Shown here piece by piece: positions 7,773 to 15,915 of a stretch of DNA of 64,000 bases. Within the stretch, counting starts at the first letter, position 1. Every line of letters starts with the position of its first letter. Made by a program: the position numbers and the translations under genes. The stretch is from Micromonospora sp. PLK6-60 (GTDB lineage Bacteria; Actinomycetota; Actinomycetes; Mycobacteriales; Micromonosporaceae), in contig NZ_JAIOAA010000003.1 in NCBI RefSeq assembly GCF_019890675.1, positions 186,001 to 250,000 on the forward strand. Direction: 5' to 3'. The notes beneath the pieces were generated by a model, which was not told the origin of the DNA, did no database searches, and saw only the letters and a program-made list of their open reading frames with translations.

Positions 7773-9056
7773 GTGAGCACGCCGACCCGGGTCTACATCG
7801 CCCGACTCGCCGGAGTGGCCGTTTTCGATCCGAACGGCGACCAGGTGGGTCGGGTCCGTGACGCGGTGGCACGGATCCGGGCGACCCAGCGACCGCCGGA
7901 GGTCGTCGGCCTGGTGGCCGAGATGCCGATGCGCCGGCGCATCTTCCTCTCCATCAACCGGATCACCTCCATCGACTCCGACGCGGTGGTGCTCGGCAGC
8001 GGCACGCTCAACCTGCGCCGGTTCGAGAAGCGCCCGAACGAGCTGCTGGTCCTCCAGGAGCTGCTGGACCGCCGGGTCCGGTTGGAGGGCGGCCAACCGG
8101 GCGCGGTGGTCGACGTGGCGATGGAGTGCAGCCGCGGTGGCGAGTGGTCGCTGACCCGGGTGGCGGTCCGCGAGCAGACCGGCCGGCTGGGCCGGCGCGG
8201 CCACCTGCACCAGGTCGAGTGGGACCGGGTGGGCGGGCTGAGCGACGTCGGCGAGGGCCGGGGCACCGCCAACCTGCTCGCCGTGCTGGAGGACATGCGC
8301 CCGGCCGACCTGGCCAACGCCCTGCAGGACCTGCCCGACGACCGCCGCAACGAGGTCGCCGCGGCGCTCGACGACGAGCGGCTGGCGGACGTGCTGAGCG
8401 AGCTGCCCGAGCACGACCAGGTGGAGATCCTCGCCGCGCTGGACCGGGAACGGGCCGCCGACGTGCTCGAGGAGATGGACCCGGACGACGCCGCCGACCT
8501 GCTCAACGAGCTGCCCCCGCCCGAGCAGGACGTACTGCTCGACCTGATGGAGCCCGACGAGGCCGACCCGGTCCGCCAGCTGCTGAAATACAGCGCCGGC
8601 ACGGCCGGCAGCGTGATGACGTCGGAGCCGGTGATCCTGCCCCCGGACGCCACCGTCGCCGAGGCGCTGGCCCGGATCCGGGAACCACAGCTCTCCCCGG
8701 CGGTGGCCGCGCAGGTGTTCGTGACCCGCGCCCCGATGACCACGCCGACCGGGCGCTACCTCGGCATGGTGCACTTCCAGCGGCTGCTCCGGGATCCCCC
8801 GGCCGACCTGCTCGGCGGCCTGGTGGCCAACGACATAGACCCGCTGCGGCCCGGCACCCCGCTGCCGGAGATCACCCGCCGGATGGCCACCTACGACCTG
8901 GTCGCGATGCCGGTGATCGACCGGAACAACCGGCTGGTGGGCGCGGTGACGGTGGACGACGTGCTGGACCACTCGCTGCCGCGGGACTGGCGGGACCGCG
9001 ACGCCGGGCCGGCCCCGGCCGCCACCCAGGACACGCTGGACGGCGCCGATGGCTGA
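7773..9056 (+). CDS. MgtE N-terminal domain / CBS-pair protein without membrane part
   Basis: 427 residues, soluble. A PRC-barrel-like N-terminus (GVAVFDPNGDQVGRVRDAV) is followed by a helical MgtE_N superhelix (about residues 165-275: ANLLAVLEDMRPADLANAL, LLDLMEPDEADPVRQLL) and two CBS domains (about 280-410, starting GSVMTSEPVILPPDATV). In Mg2+ channels MgtE_N and CBS act as a cytosolic Mg2+ sensor, but the five-helix pore is absent here. It is therefore more likely a regulatory or sensing protein. The next gene overlaps by 8 nt, suggesting an operon. An equivalent gene (Rv1232c) lies near mrp in Mycobacterium tuberculosis. Confidence 0.88.
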   Translation: MSTPTRVYIARLAGVAVFDPNGDQVGRVRDAVARIRATQRPPEVVGLVAEMPMRRRIFLSINRITSIDSDAVVLGSGTLNLRRFEKRPNELLVLQELLDRRVRLEGGQPGAVVDVAMECSRGGEWSLTRVAVREQTGRLGRRGHLHQVEWDRVGGLSDVGEGRGTANLLAVLEDMRPADLANALQDLPDDRRNEVAAALDDERLADVLSELPEHDQVEILAALDRERAADVLEEMDPDDAADLLNELPPPEQDVLLDLMEPDEADPVRQLLKYSAGTAGSVMTSEPVILPPDATVAEALARIREPQLSPAVAAQVFVTRAPMTTPTGRYLGMVHFQRLLRDPPADLLGGLVANDIDPLRPGTPLPEITRRMATYDLVAMPVIDRNNRLVGAVTVDDVLDHSLPRDWRDRDAGPAPAATQDTLDGADG

Positions 9057-9648
9057 CCAGCGACGGGCGGAGCGGCTCGACCAGCCGCGCGAGCCCCGCG
9101 GCGTCCGGCTGCCCCGGATCGACCGGGAGACCTTCGGCAGGTGGGCCGAGGGCATCGCCCGGGGCATGGGTACGGCGAACTTCCTCGTCTACATGACCCT
9201 GGTCCTCGCGGCCTGGTTCCTGTGGAACACGCTCGCCCCGGCGGACCTGCGGTTCGACCCGTACACGTTCACGTTCCTGACCCTGGTGCTCTCCCTGCAG
9301 GCGTCCTACGCGGCGCCGCTGATCCTGCTCGCGCAGAACCGCCAGACGGACCGGGACCGGGTGGCGCTGGACGAGGACCGCCGGCAGGCGACCATGCAGA
9401 AGGCGGACACGGAATACCTGGCCCGGGAGATCGCCGCGCTGCGCATCGCCATGGGCGAGGTCGCCACCCGGGACTTCCTCCGCTCCGAGCTGGCCCGGCT
9501 GGCCGAGGAGCTGGACGAGGCCGCCGAGCGGCGGCACAAGCTGGAACGGCGCCAGCAGGACCGGAGCATGCGGGGTGACGAGCCGCTCGGCGAGCCCCGC
9601 GACGATCTCGACAGCGACTACGTGCGGGACGGCCGGTCGGAGCGCTGA
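9049..9648 (+). CDS. DUF1003 membrane protein
   Basis: 199 residues. Two transmembrane segments (about residues 45-62, NFLVYMTLVLAAWFLWN, and 75-95, FTFLTLVLSLQASYAAPLILL) are followed by QNRQTDRDR, the DUF1003 signature, and a charged coiled-coil tail (ARLAEELDEAAERRHKLERRQQ). Function unknown; the family is often found beside MgtE/CBS proteins. The start codon overlaps the end of the upstream gene by 8 nt, so translational coupling is likely and the two products may work together. Confidence 0.88.
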   Translation: MADQRRAERLDQPREPRGVRLPRIDRETFGRWAEGIARGMGTANFLVYMTLVLAAWFLWNTLAPADLRFDPYTFTFLTLVLSLQASYAAPLILLAQNRQTDRDRVALDEDRRQATMQKADTEYLAREIAALRIAMGEVATRDFLRSELARLAEELDEAAERRHKLERRQQDRSMRGDEPLGEPRDDLDSDYVRDGRSER

Positions 9649-9745
9649 GCGGCCGGGCCGGACGTACCGATCGTCCCGGTCCGGGCGGTTGCGGGACGGG
9701 CATCGATTCGCTCACACCGTCGCGGGGACGCGATCCCCACCGACG

Positions 9746-9751
9746 TAGCAT
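9746..9751 (+). promoter_or_regulatory. -10 element for a leaderless transcript (mrp)
   Basis: TAGCAT followed by 7 nt and ATG 9759. No ribosome-binding site. Confidence 0.6.
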
Positions 9752-9758
9752 TGCGGGC

Positions 9759-10904
9759 ATGTCAGCACCCGTCAGCACCATCTCCGACGCGATCCAGGCC
9801 GCCCTGGCCACCGTCAACGACCCGGAGATCCGCCGGCCGATCACCGAGCTGGGCATGGTCCGCTCCGCCGCGATCGGCGACGACGGTGTCGTCCGCGTCG
9901 AGCTGCTGCTCACCGTGGCCGGCTGCCCGCTGAAGGACAAGCTGCGCGCCGACATCACCGCCGCCGTGGGCGGCGTACCGGGCGTGACGGGTGTCGAGAT
10001 CGACTTCGGCGTGATGAGCCCGGAGCAGCGCCAGGAGCTCCAGTCCAAGCTGCGCGGCGGTGGCACCGCCGAGCCGGTCATCCCGTTCGCCCAGCCCGGC
10101 TCGCGGACCCGGGTGTACGCGGTGGCCAGCGGCAAGGGTGGCGTCGGCAAGTCCAGCGTCACGGTCAACCTGGCCGCCGCGCTGGCCGCCCGGGGGCTCG
10201 CCGTCGGCGTGGTCGACGCCGACATCTACGGCCACTCGGTGCCCCGGATGCTCGGCGCCGAGGGGGCACCGACCCGGGTCGAAGACATGATCATGCCGCC
10301 GCAGGCGCACGGCGTGAAGGTGATCTCGATCGGCATGTTCACCCCGGGCAACGCCGCCGTGGTGTGGCGCGGCCCGATGCTGCACCGCGCCCTCCAGCAG
10401 TTCCTCGCCGACGTCTACTGGGGCGACCTGGACGTCCTCCTGCTCGACCTGCCCCCGGGCACCGGCGACATCGCCATCTCGGTGGCGCAGCTGCTGCCCA
10501 ACGCCGAGATCCTGGTGGTCACCACCCCGCAGGCCGCCGCCGCCGAGGTGGCCGAGCGGGCCGGCGCGATCGCCCTGCAGACCCACCAGCGGGTGGTCGG
10601 CGTCATCGAGAACATGTCCTGGATGGAGCTGCCCGACGGGTCCCGGATGGAGGTCTTCGGTGCCGGTGGCGGCCAGGCCGTCGCCGACTCGCTGAGCCGG
10701 ACCATCGGCGCGCAGGTGCCGCTGCTGGGCCAGATCCCGCTGGACACCCGGGTCCGCGAGGGCGGCGACGCCGGCCTCCCGATCGTGCTCGCCCAGCCGG
10801 ACGCCGCCGCCGCCCGGGCGCTGGACACCGTCGCCGACCGGCTGGCGGTACGCCGCGAGTCGCTGCTCGGCAAGCCGCTGGGGCTCAAGCCGGCCGGCCG
10901 CTGA
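9759..10904 (+). CDS. mrp: Mrp/NBP35-type Fe-S cluster carrier ATPase
   Basis: 381 residues. An N-terminal DUF59/MIP18-like domain (about 1-85, PEIRRPITELGM, GCPLKDKL) is followed by a ParA/MinD-type ATPase with the deviant Walker A GKGGVGKSS (about 124-132), switch I DADIYGHS and Walker B LLLDLPPGTGD. The family binds and transfers Fe-S clusters in the cytosol. The usual C-terminal CxxC is not present in this protein (the relevant stretch reads ENMSWMELPDGSRMEVFGAGG), which is common in actinobacterial Mrp. A -10 hexamer 7 nt upstream of the ATG indicates a leaderless mRNA. Confidence 0.92.
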   Translation: MSAPVSTISDAIQAALATVNDPEIRRPITELGMVRSAAIGDDGVVRVELLLTVAGCPLKDKLRADITAAVGGVPGVTGVEIDFGVMSPEQRQELQSKLRGGGTAEPVIPFAQPGSRTRVYAVASGKGGVGKSSVTVNLAAALAARGLAVGVVDADIYGHSVPRMLGAEGAPTRVEDMIMPPQAHGVKVISIGMFTPGNAAVVWRGPMLHRALQQFLADVYWGDLDVLLLDLPPGTGDIAISVAQLLPNAEILVVTTPQAAAAEVAERAGAIALQTHQRVVGVIENMSWMELPDGSRMEVFGAGGGQAVADSLSRTIGAQVPLLGQIPLDTRVREGGDAGLPIVLAQPDAAAARALDTVADRLAVRRESLLGKPLGLKPAGR

Positions 10905-10954
10905 CCCATACCCCGCATCCGCGCCCGCTCATCCCGCGTCCCGGCGCTGACCGG

Positions 10955-11160
10955 CCGCCGGGATGCCCCGGGATGCGGTGTGTCGGCCTGACCCGCCGCC
11001 CCGACGGCCCGGGATGCCGCATGCCGGGCTGACGCGAGGCGCCGGACCCGAGATGCCGCGAAGTGGCCTGACCCTCGGCGCGGACGGCCCCGGATGCCGC
11101 GACTCGGCCCGACCCACCGGCCGGACGGCGCGGGGTGCCGCATGCCGGGCTGAGGCGAGG
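10955..11160. repeat. about 40-bp repeat array between mrp and tatB
   Basis: This convergent intergenic stretch holds at least four degenerate units of about 39-41 bp, with a shared core GACGGCCC-GGATGCCGC followed by a GCCTGACC-type segment. The same core recurs at 27872-28037. It contains no convincing ORF. Confidence 0.7.
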
Positions 11161-11167
11161 CGAGGGA

Positions 11168-11608
11168 TCAGGTGGCGTCGTCGTCGTATGCGTGCGAGCG
11201 GGGCGCCGGGGCGGGCGCCGCGGCGGCCACGTCACCGGTGGCAGTGACCGACCGCCCGTTGGTCGACCTGATGTCGGCGGCGGAGGCGACGTCCTTCAGG
11301 TCGTTGTGCACGCCCGTCACGTCGGCCCGGAGGTTGTCGTAGACGCCCTGGAGCGGCTTCCGGATCGCCTGCTCGTCCTCCTCGCTGAGCAGGTGCTTGC
11401 GGATGAACGCCTTCGGGTGCAGATCCTCCAGCTGGATGTCGGTGCCCAGCTCGCGGCTCAGGTCGCCGGTGGCGTTCTGCGCCATGTTGCGCAGGTTGCG
11501 CACCATTCGCAGCCCTTCGGAGATCACCTGAGGCAGCCGGTCACCGAAGATCAGCAGTGCCAGGAGCAGCAGCGTACCGATCTCCCACCAGTTCAGGTTC
11601 TCGAACAC
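11168..11608 (-). CDS. tatB: Sec-independent protein translocase subunit TatB
   Basis: 146 residues. A short N-terminal transmembrane helix (about 9-22, IGTLLLLALLIFGDRLP) is followed by the conserved hinge and amphipathic helix (LPQVISEGLRMVRNLRNMAQNA) and an acidic, flexible tail. The E-x-G-T-L/FGDRLP pattern and a position next to htrA and mrp identify TatB rather than TatA. It receives twin-arginine substrates at the TatC complex; the beta-helix protein at 30902-32683 is a likely client in this window. ATG 11608 starts directly at the family N-terminus. Confidence 0.93.
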   Translation of the reverse strand: MFENLNWWEIGTLLLLALLIFGDRLPQVISEGLRMVRNLRNMAQNATGDLSRELGTDIQLEDLHPKAFIRKHLLSEEDEQAIRKPLQGVYDNLRADVTGVHNDLKDVASAADIRSTNGRSVTATGDVAAAAPAPAPRSHAYDDDAT

Positions 11609-11682
11609 GGCTGGGCCTCCTCGTCGGCGTCAGGCAAAGACTACGCACCTGGGAGGCCGGTCCGGCAAGAGGTGCGGGGTGC

Positions 11683-13002
11683 TCACTTGGCATCTGCGGC
11701 GAGGGTCACCGAGGTGTTCTGCCGGTTGGCGCCCCGCCGGTACTCGACCGTCACCACCGAACCCGGCGCGAACTTGCGTACCAATGCGATCAGGTCGGTC
11801 GGCTCGCTCATCGGCCGGCCGTTGAGTCGCAGGACCACGTCGCCGGCCCGCAGGCCCGCCCCGGCCGCCGGCCCGGACGGCTCCACCTGCTGCAACCGGA
11901 CGCCGTCGCCGGTGCCCGCGTTCGGGCCGCCGACCTGGGCGCCGATCACCGTACGGCGGGCCTTGCCGGTGCCGATGATGTCCTGGGTGATCCGCTTCGC
12001 CTGGTTGATCGGGATGGCGAAGGCGAGACCGATGTTGCCCGCCTCCTGCCCGTCGGCGACCAGCGACTTGATGGTGGAGTTCACCCCGACCACCCGGCCC
12101 GCCCCGTCGACCAGCGGGCCGCCGGAGTTGCCGTGGTTGACCGCCGCGTCGGTCTGGATCGCCGCGTAGTAGCGGGTCGGCCCGCCCGGCTCCCCCGCCT
12201 GCATGGTGCGGTCCAGGGCGCTGACGATGCCGGCGGTGACCGTGTTGGCCAGCGACAGCGGCGAGCCGATCGCCAGCACCGGGTCACCGACCGCCAGCGA
12301 GTCGGAGTCGCCGAACTCCACCGGCTTCAGCCCGGTCCGGGAAACCTTGATCACCGCGATGTCGGACTCCGGATCCTGCCCCACCACGGTGGCCGGCGCC
12401 GAGCTGCCGTCGTTGAAGATCACCGACGCCTTGCCGACGCTGCCGGAGACCACGTGGTCGTTCGTGATCACGTGCCCCTCCGGGCTGACGATGAAGCCGG
12501 AGCCCTCGCTGGTGCCGCCGAGGCTGGTCACCCGGACGGTCACCACGCTGGGCAGCACCCGCTCGGCCACCCCGGCCAGCGACTCCGGCTTGCGCTGGGC
12601 CAGCGCCGGCGCCTCGGCCGGAGCGCCCAGGGTGGCCCCCCGGCCGGCCCCGCCGTGCACCGCGAAGGCGTAGCCCAGTGCCCCGCCCAGGGCGCCGGCG
12701 AGCAGCGCGGTGATCAGCGGGATGAGCAGCAGCAGCCGCAGCCTCGGCCGGCCCCCGGCGTCCGGGTCGGTGACCGGCTCCGGCTCGGCCGCGCCGTCCG
12801 GGCCGGGGGCCGGGACGACCACCGCCGTCGGGGCGTACGGGTCCCGCCACGGGTCGGCCAGGGCGTCGGACCACCACGGTGACGGCGCGTCGCCCCGGGC
12901 GCCCGTCGACGCCGGCGTGCCGGCCGGTGGCGTCCCGGGTCCCGGCTGTCCCGCCGGCGCCCGGGTATCACCGGGCCGGCGCCAGTCCCACCCGTCGGTC
13001 AC
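11683..13002 (-). CDS. HtrA/DegP-like membrane-anchored S1C serine protease with PDZ domain
   Basis: 439 residues. A Pro-rich cytosolic N-terminus (about 90 residues) is followed by one transmembrane helix (LLLIPLITALLAGALGGALGYAFAV). The extracytoplasmic trypsin-like domain carries the triad His in HVITNDHVV, Asp in SDIAVIKV and Ser in GNSGGPLVDG. A C-terminal PDZ domain (about 345-430) contains PAAGAGLRAGDVVLRLNG. It degrades or refolds damaged exported proteins. GTG 13002 is preceded by GGGAGG at 8 nt. It is adjacent to tatB (75 nt away) and divergent from the methyltransferase, matching the htrA-tatB order of other actinobacteria. Confidence 0.92.
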   Translation of the reverse strand: MTDGWDWRRPGDTRAPAGQPGPGTPPAGTPASTGARGDAPSPWWSDALADPWRDPYAPTAVVVPAPGPDGAAEPEPVTDPDAGGRPRLRLLLLIPLITALLAGALGGALGYAFAVHGGAGRGATLGAPAEAPALAQRKPESLAGVAERVLPSVVTVRVTSLGGTSEGSGFIVSPEGHVITNDHVVSGSVGKASVIFNDGSSAPATVVGQDPESDIAVIKVSRTGLKPVEFGDSDSLAVGDPVLAIGSPLSLANTVTAGIVSALDRTMQAGEPGGPTRYYAAIQTDAAVNHGNSGGPLVDGAGRVVGVNSTIKSLVADGQEAGNIGLAFAIPINQAKRITQDIIGTGKARRTVIGAQVGGPNAGTGDGVRLQQVEPSGPAAGAGLRAGDVVLRLNGRPMSEPTDLIALVRKFAPGSVVTVEYRRGANRQNTSVTLAADAK

Positions 13003-13226
13003 GTCGGTGCCCTCCCACTCGTTCCCGGGTCCCGTCCGACGCGGCGGGGGCCGGAACCGAACCCGCCGCGACCATCGGGACACCGCATCCAGGATTGCAC
13101 GGATGGCGCGCGTCGAGTCACCGGTTGCCGACCGTGATCGCCGACGGCGGACGCGCGGCTGCGCCCGAACGGCCTCGCCTCTAGGCTCATACCGCCAACC
13201 CGCCCCTCGCACCACTCCCGCCGCCC

Positions 13227-13240
13227 GGAGGTGTCCCATC
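13227..13240 (+). promoter_or_regulatory. strong ribosome-binding site spaced for an AUC codon
   Basis: GGAGG (13227-13231) sits 6 nt before an in-frame ATC (13238), whereas the first ATG of the methyltransferase frame is 30 nt further on (13268). There is no ATG, GTG or TTG at the position the site would serve. Confidence 0.5.
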
Positions 13241-13267
13241 GCCACGGTCGCCAATTCCGGCAGCTCG

Positions 13268-13888
13268 ATGGCCCAGGTGTTGCAGTTCGCCGAGACGTAC
13301 GTCACCGAGGACCTGGTGCTGCGCACCGCGCGCAGCCTGGCCCACGAGGTGGGCGTCGACGCGGTCACCCCGGGCGCCGGGGCCGCGCTGCGGCTGCTGG
13401 CCGCCGCCGGCAACGCCCGGGCGGTGGTGGAGATCGGCACCGGCACCGGGGTCAGCGGCGTCTGGCTGCTGCGCGGCATGCGCGCCGACGGGGTGCTGAC
13501 CACCATCGACGTCGAGGTGGAGCACCAGCGGATCGCCCGCCGCATCTTCGTGGAGGCCGGCTTCCCGTCCGGCCGGACCCGGATCATCACCGGACGGGCG
13601 CTGGACGTGCTGCCCCGCCTCGCCGACGGGGCGTACGACCTGGTCTTCGTGGACGCGGAGGTGACCGGGTTCAGCGCCTGCGTGGACGCCGCGCTGCGGC
13701 TGCTGCGCCCGGGCGGGGTGCTCGCCCTCAACGGCGCGCTCGCCGGCGGCCGGATCGGCGATCCCGCCGCCCGCGACGTGGCGACGGTGACCGTCCGCGA
13801 GACGATCAAGGCGATCCGGGAGTCCGAGCACTGGGTGCCCGCGCTGCTCCCCGTCGGCCACGGCCTGCTGGCCGCGGTGCGCTGCTGA
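13268..13888 (+). CDS. SAM-dependent O-methyltransferase (MTase_3 / caffeoyl-CoA-like)
   Basis: 206 residues from the first ATG. The SAM-binding motif I is VVEIGTGTGVSGVWL, the acidic end of strand 2 is TIDVEVEHQ and motif post-II is YDLVFVDAE, typical of class I O-methyltransferases of the small-catechol/caffeoyl-CoA type. A homologue (Rv1220c) lies near sigE-htrA-tatB in M. tuberculosis, and here the gene is divergent from htrA. The Shine-Dalgarno and the sense of the upstream codons suggest translation may begin at ATC 13238, giving ten extra residues (ending NSGSSM). Physiological substrate unknown. Confidence 0.88.
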   Translation: MAQVLQFAETYVTEDLVLRTARSLAHEVGVDAVTPGAGAALRLLAAAGNARAVVEIGTGTGVSGVWLLRGMRADGVLTTIDVEVEHQRIARRIFVEAGFPSGRTRIITGRALDVLPRLADGAYDLVFVDAEVTGFSACVDAALRLLRPGGVLALNGALAGGRIGDPAARDVATVTVRETIKAIRESEHWVPALLPVGHGLLAAVRC

Positions 13889-13945
13889 GCCCACCACGCC
13901 GCAGGTGGGGCGCTCGCGCGCCGGAACGCGGGCCGCTGGCGTCGC

Positions 13946-15439
13946 TCAGTCGAGCGTGGCCAGCCAGCGCAGCAGGCCGCGTACGCCCCACCCGGTCGCG
14001 CCCTTGGTCAGCTCGGCGTCGTCGCCCTCGGCCCAGGACGGCGCGGACATGTCCACGTGCACCCAGCGCTCGCGCAGGTCGCCGGTGAACTCGCGGAGGA
14101 AGAGCGCGGCGGTCACCGAGCTGGCGCCGGCGGGCGAGCTGTGCAGGTCGGCCAGGTCGCTGCCGAGGTGCTCGACGTAGTCGGCGGCCAGCGGCATCCG
14201 CCAGGCCGACTCGCCGGCCGCGGCGATCGCGGCCAGCAGCTCGTCGGCCAGCTCGTCGTTGTCGCTGTAGAGCGCGCCGGTGCGCTTGCCCAGCGCCACC
14301 GCGTTGGCCCCGGTCAGGGTGGCCAGGTCGACCAGCAGGTCGGGGCGCAGCTCGGCGACCGCGTACGCGAGGGCGTCGGCGAGCACCAGCCGGCCCTCGG
14401 CGTCGGAGTTGGTGCTCTCGCTGGTCAGCCCGCCGTAGTGGCGGATGATGTCGCCCGGGCGGAAGGCGGACCCGCTGACCATGTTCTCGGCCAGCGGCGC
14501 CAGCGTGGTGACCCGCACCGGCAGGCCCAGCGCGGCGGCGCCCAGGGTGGCGCCGATCACGGCGGCGGCGCCGGCCATGTCCTTGCGCATCAGCTTCATC
14601 GCGTCCCGCGGCTTGATCGAGATGCCGCCGGTGTCGAAGGTGATGCCCTTGCCGACCAGGACGACGTGCCGCTTCGCGCCGGCCGGTCGCCAGTCCAGCT
14701 CGACGAGGCGGGGGCCGCTGGCCGAACCGCCGCCCACCGCCAGGATGCCGCCGAAGCCCTCGGCGGCCAGCTCCTCGGGGCCGCGTACCCGCAGGTGCAG
14801 GTCGGGCGTGCCGGCCGCGGCGGCCTCCACCTGGGCGGTGAACCACTGCGGGTTCTTCACCGAGGAGGGCATGTTGGTCAGGTCCCGGGCCAGCCGGGTG
14901 TTCTCGGCGGTCGTCCGGGCCAGCTCGACCACCTCCCGGTACGCCTCGACGTCGGTCACCAGCAGGTCGACCTCGCGCAGCGCCGGGGCCTCGCCGGCCT
15001 CGGTCAGCCGGAACCGGTACGAGCCGAGCAGCAGCCCCTCGACCAGGCCCCGGACCGCGGCCGGGGCGTCGTCGGGCAGCGCCACGGCGAGCCGCGGCTC
15101 GGCCTTGGCGGCCCGGGCCAGCGCCGCGCCCGCCACCCGCCACCCCTGCTCGTCGCCGTCGCCGACGCCGAGCAGCAGCAGCCGCTCCGGCGTACGGGTG
15201 GGGCGCAGGTGTTCCCGGGTCTGCCCGGCCCGGCCGGTGAGCCGGGCGACCGGGGCCAGCGCGGCGGCCTCGGCCAGCACGTCGTCCGGGAGCGCCGACG
15301 CGGTCGGCACCAGCTCGGCGGAGGCTCCGGCGTCGGCCGGCCCGCCCGGTCGGACGGGCAGGACGAGGGTGTCGAGCCGCTCCGGCCCGGTGGTCAGACG
15401 GATCGCCAGCACGCTGGACCGTACCTCCGAAAAGATCAT
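13946..15439 (-). CDS. pepA: leucyl aminopeptidase (M17 family)
   Basis: 497 residues, the normal family size. The N-terminal domain is variable. The C-terminal peptidase domain carries KGITFDTGGIS (Lys and Asp ligands for two metal ions), the intermediate catalytic region KLMRKDMAGAAAV and the signature NSDAEGRLVLADAL. Activity is removal of N-terminal residues from peptides by a hexameric cytosolic Mn/Zn enzyme. ATG 15439 is chosen because the longer frame (to 15487) begins inside a terminator hairpin. No clear ribosome-binding site is seen. Confidence 0.93.
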   Translation of the reverse strand: MIFSEVRSSVLAIRLTTGPERLDTLVLPVRPGGPADAGASAELVPTASALPDDVLAEAAALAPVARLTGRAGQTREHLRPTRTPERLLLLGVGDGDEQGWRVAGAALARAAKAEPRLAVALPDDAPAAVRGLVEGLLLGSYRFRLTEAGEAPALREVDLLVTDVEAYREVVELARTTAENTRLARDLTNMPSSVKNPQWFTAQVEAAAAGTPDLHLRVRGPEELAAEGFGGILAVGGGSASGPRLVELDWRPAGAKRHVVLVGKGITFDTGGISIKPRDAMKLMRKDMAGAAAVIGATLGAAALGLPVRVTTLAPLAENMVSGSAFRPGDIIRHYGGLTSESTNSDAEGRLVLADALAYAVAELRPDLLVDLATLTGANAVALGKRTGALYSDNDELADELLAAIAAAGESAWRMPLAADYVEHLGSDLADLHSSPAGASSVTAALFLREFTGDLRERWVHVDMSAPSWAEGDDAELTKGATGWGVRGLLRWLATLD

Positions 15440-15476
15440 GGGCGGGCAGCTCTGGCCCGGCCCCAGGGTGCGAAGG

Positions 15477-15510
15477 CCCTGAGCCACCGGCGGAGGCCGG
15501 TGGCTCAGGG
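15477..15510 (-). terminator. perfect 15-bp hairpin after the DUF3117 gene
   Basis: Arms CCCTGAGCCACCGGC and its exact complement flank a 4-nt GGAG loop, 48 nt past the DUF3117 stop and 38 nt before pepA. It lacks a U-tract, as is usual in high-GC actinobacteria. Confidence 0.8.
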
Positions 15511-15557
15511 ATTGACGAATCGCCCGGACACAGTCGCCGCCCGGTACGCGCCGTCGA

Positions 15558-15725
15558 TCAGCCGGCGGCTGCCTTCAACGCGTCGCCGAGCGCGGTGGCC
15601 TCGTCGGGAGTCATCTCGACGACGAGCCGGCCACCACCCTCCAGCGGGACCCGCATGACGATGCCGCGGCCCTCCTTGGTGACTTCCAGCGGACCGTCGC
15701 CCGTCCGCGGCTTCATCGCCGCCAT
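15558..15725 (-). CDS. DUF3117 small protein
   Basis: 55 residues, complete. The sequence (MAAMKPRTGDGPLEVTKEGR, then IVMRVPLEGGGRLVVEMTPDEA) is the highly conserved actinobacterial DUF3117 family, whose function is unknown. Homologue in M. tuberculosis: Rv1211. ATG 15725 is preceded by GGGGAG at 6 nt. It ends before a strong hairpin, so it is probably transcribed alone and at high level. Confidence 0.93.
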   Translation of the reverse strand: MAAMKPRTGDGPLEVTKEGRGIVMRVPLEGGGRLVVEMTPDEATALGDALKAAAG

Positions 15726-15862
15726 GTTGTCTCCCCTCAGACCTACACCAGGGTCGGTGGGTTGCCCCACAGCCTCTTCGCCATAAACCACCGCAGCCTT
15801 CGCGGGGGTGTCGACCAACGATTTTCCCTGATGAACACCGCCGGACCCAAACTGAAGCTGCA

Positions 15863-15889
15863 TTGATGTAACAGCATCTAGCTTATCTT
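15863..15889. promoter_or_regulatory. AT-rich divergent promoter region with partial dyad
   Basis: The stretch around 15840-15910 is the most AT-rich in the neighbourhood. It contains TTGATG (15863-15868), TATCTT (15884-15889) and the dyad GATG-TAACAG-CATC (15865-15878), between DUF3117 and the PaaX gene. It could be a promoter and PaaX operator; this is inference only. Confidence 0.35.
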
Positions 15890-15915
15890 GAGAAGGCCTG
15901 TCACAATGTGCGGTC

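Noticed and set aside
14057..15658. 533-residue plus-strand open frame across pepA
   Set aside because: Antisense shadow in high-GC DNA. pepA carries all M17 motifs.
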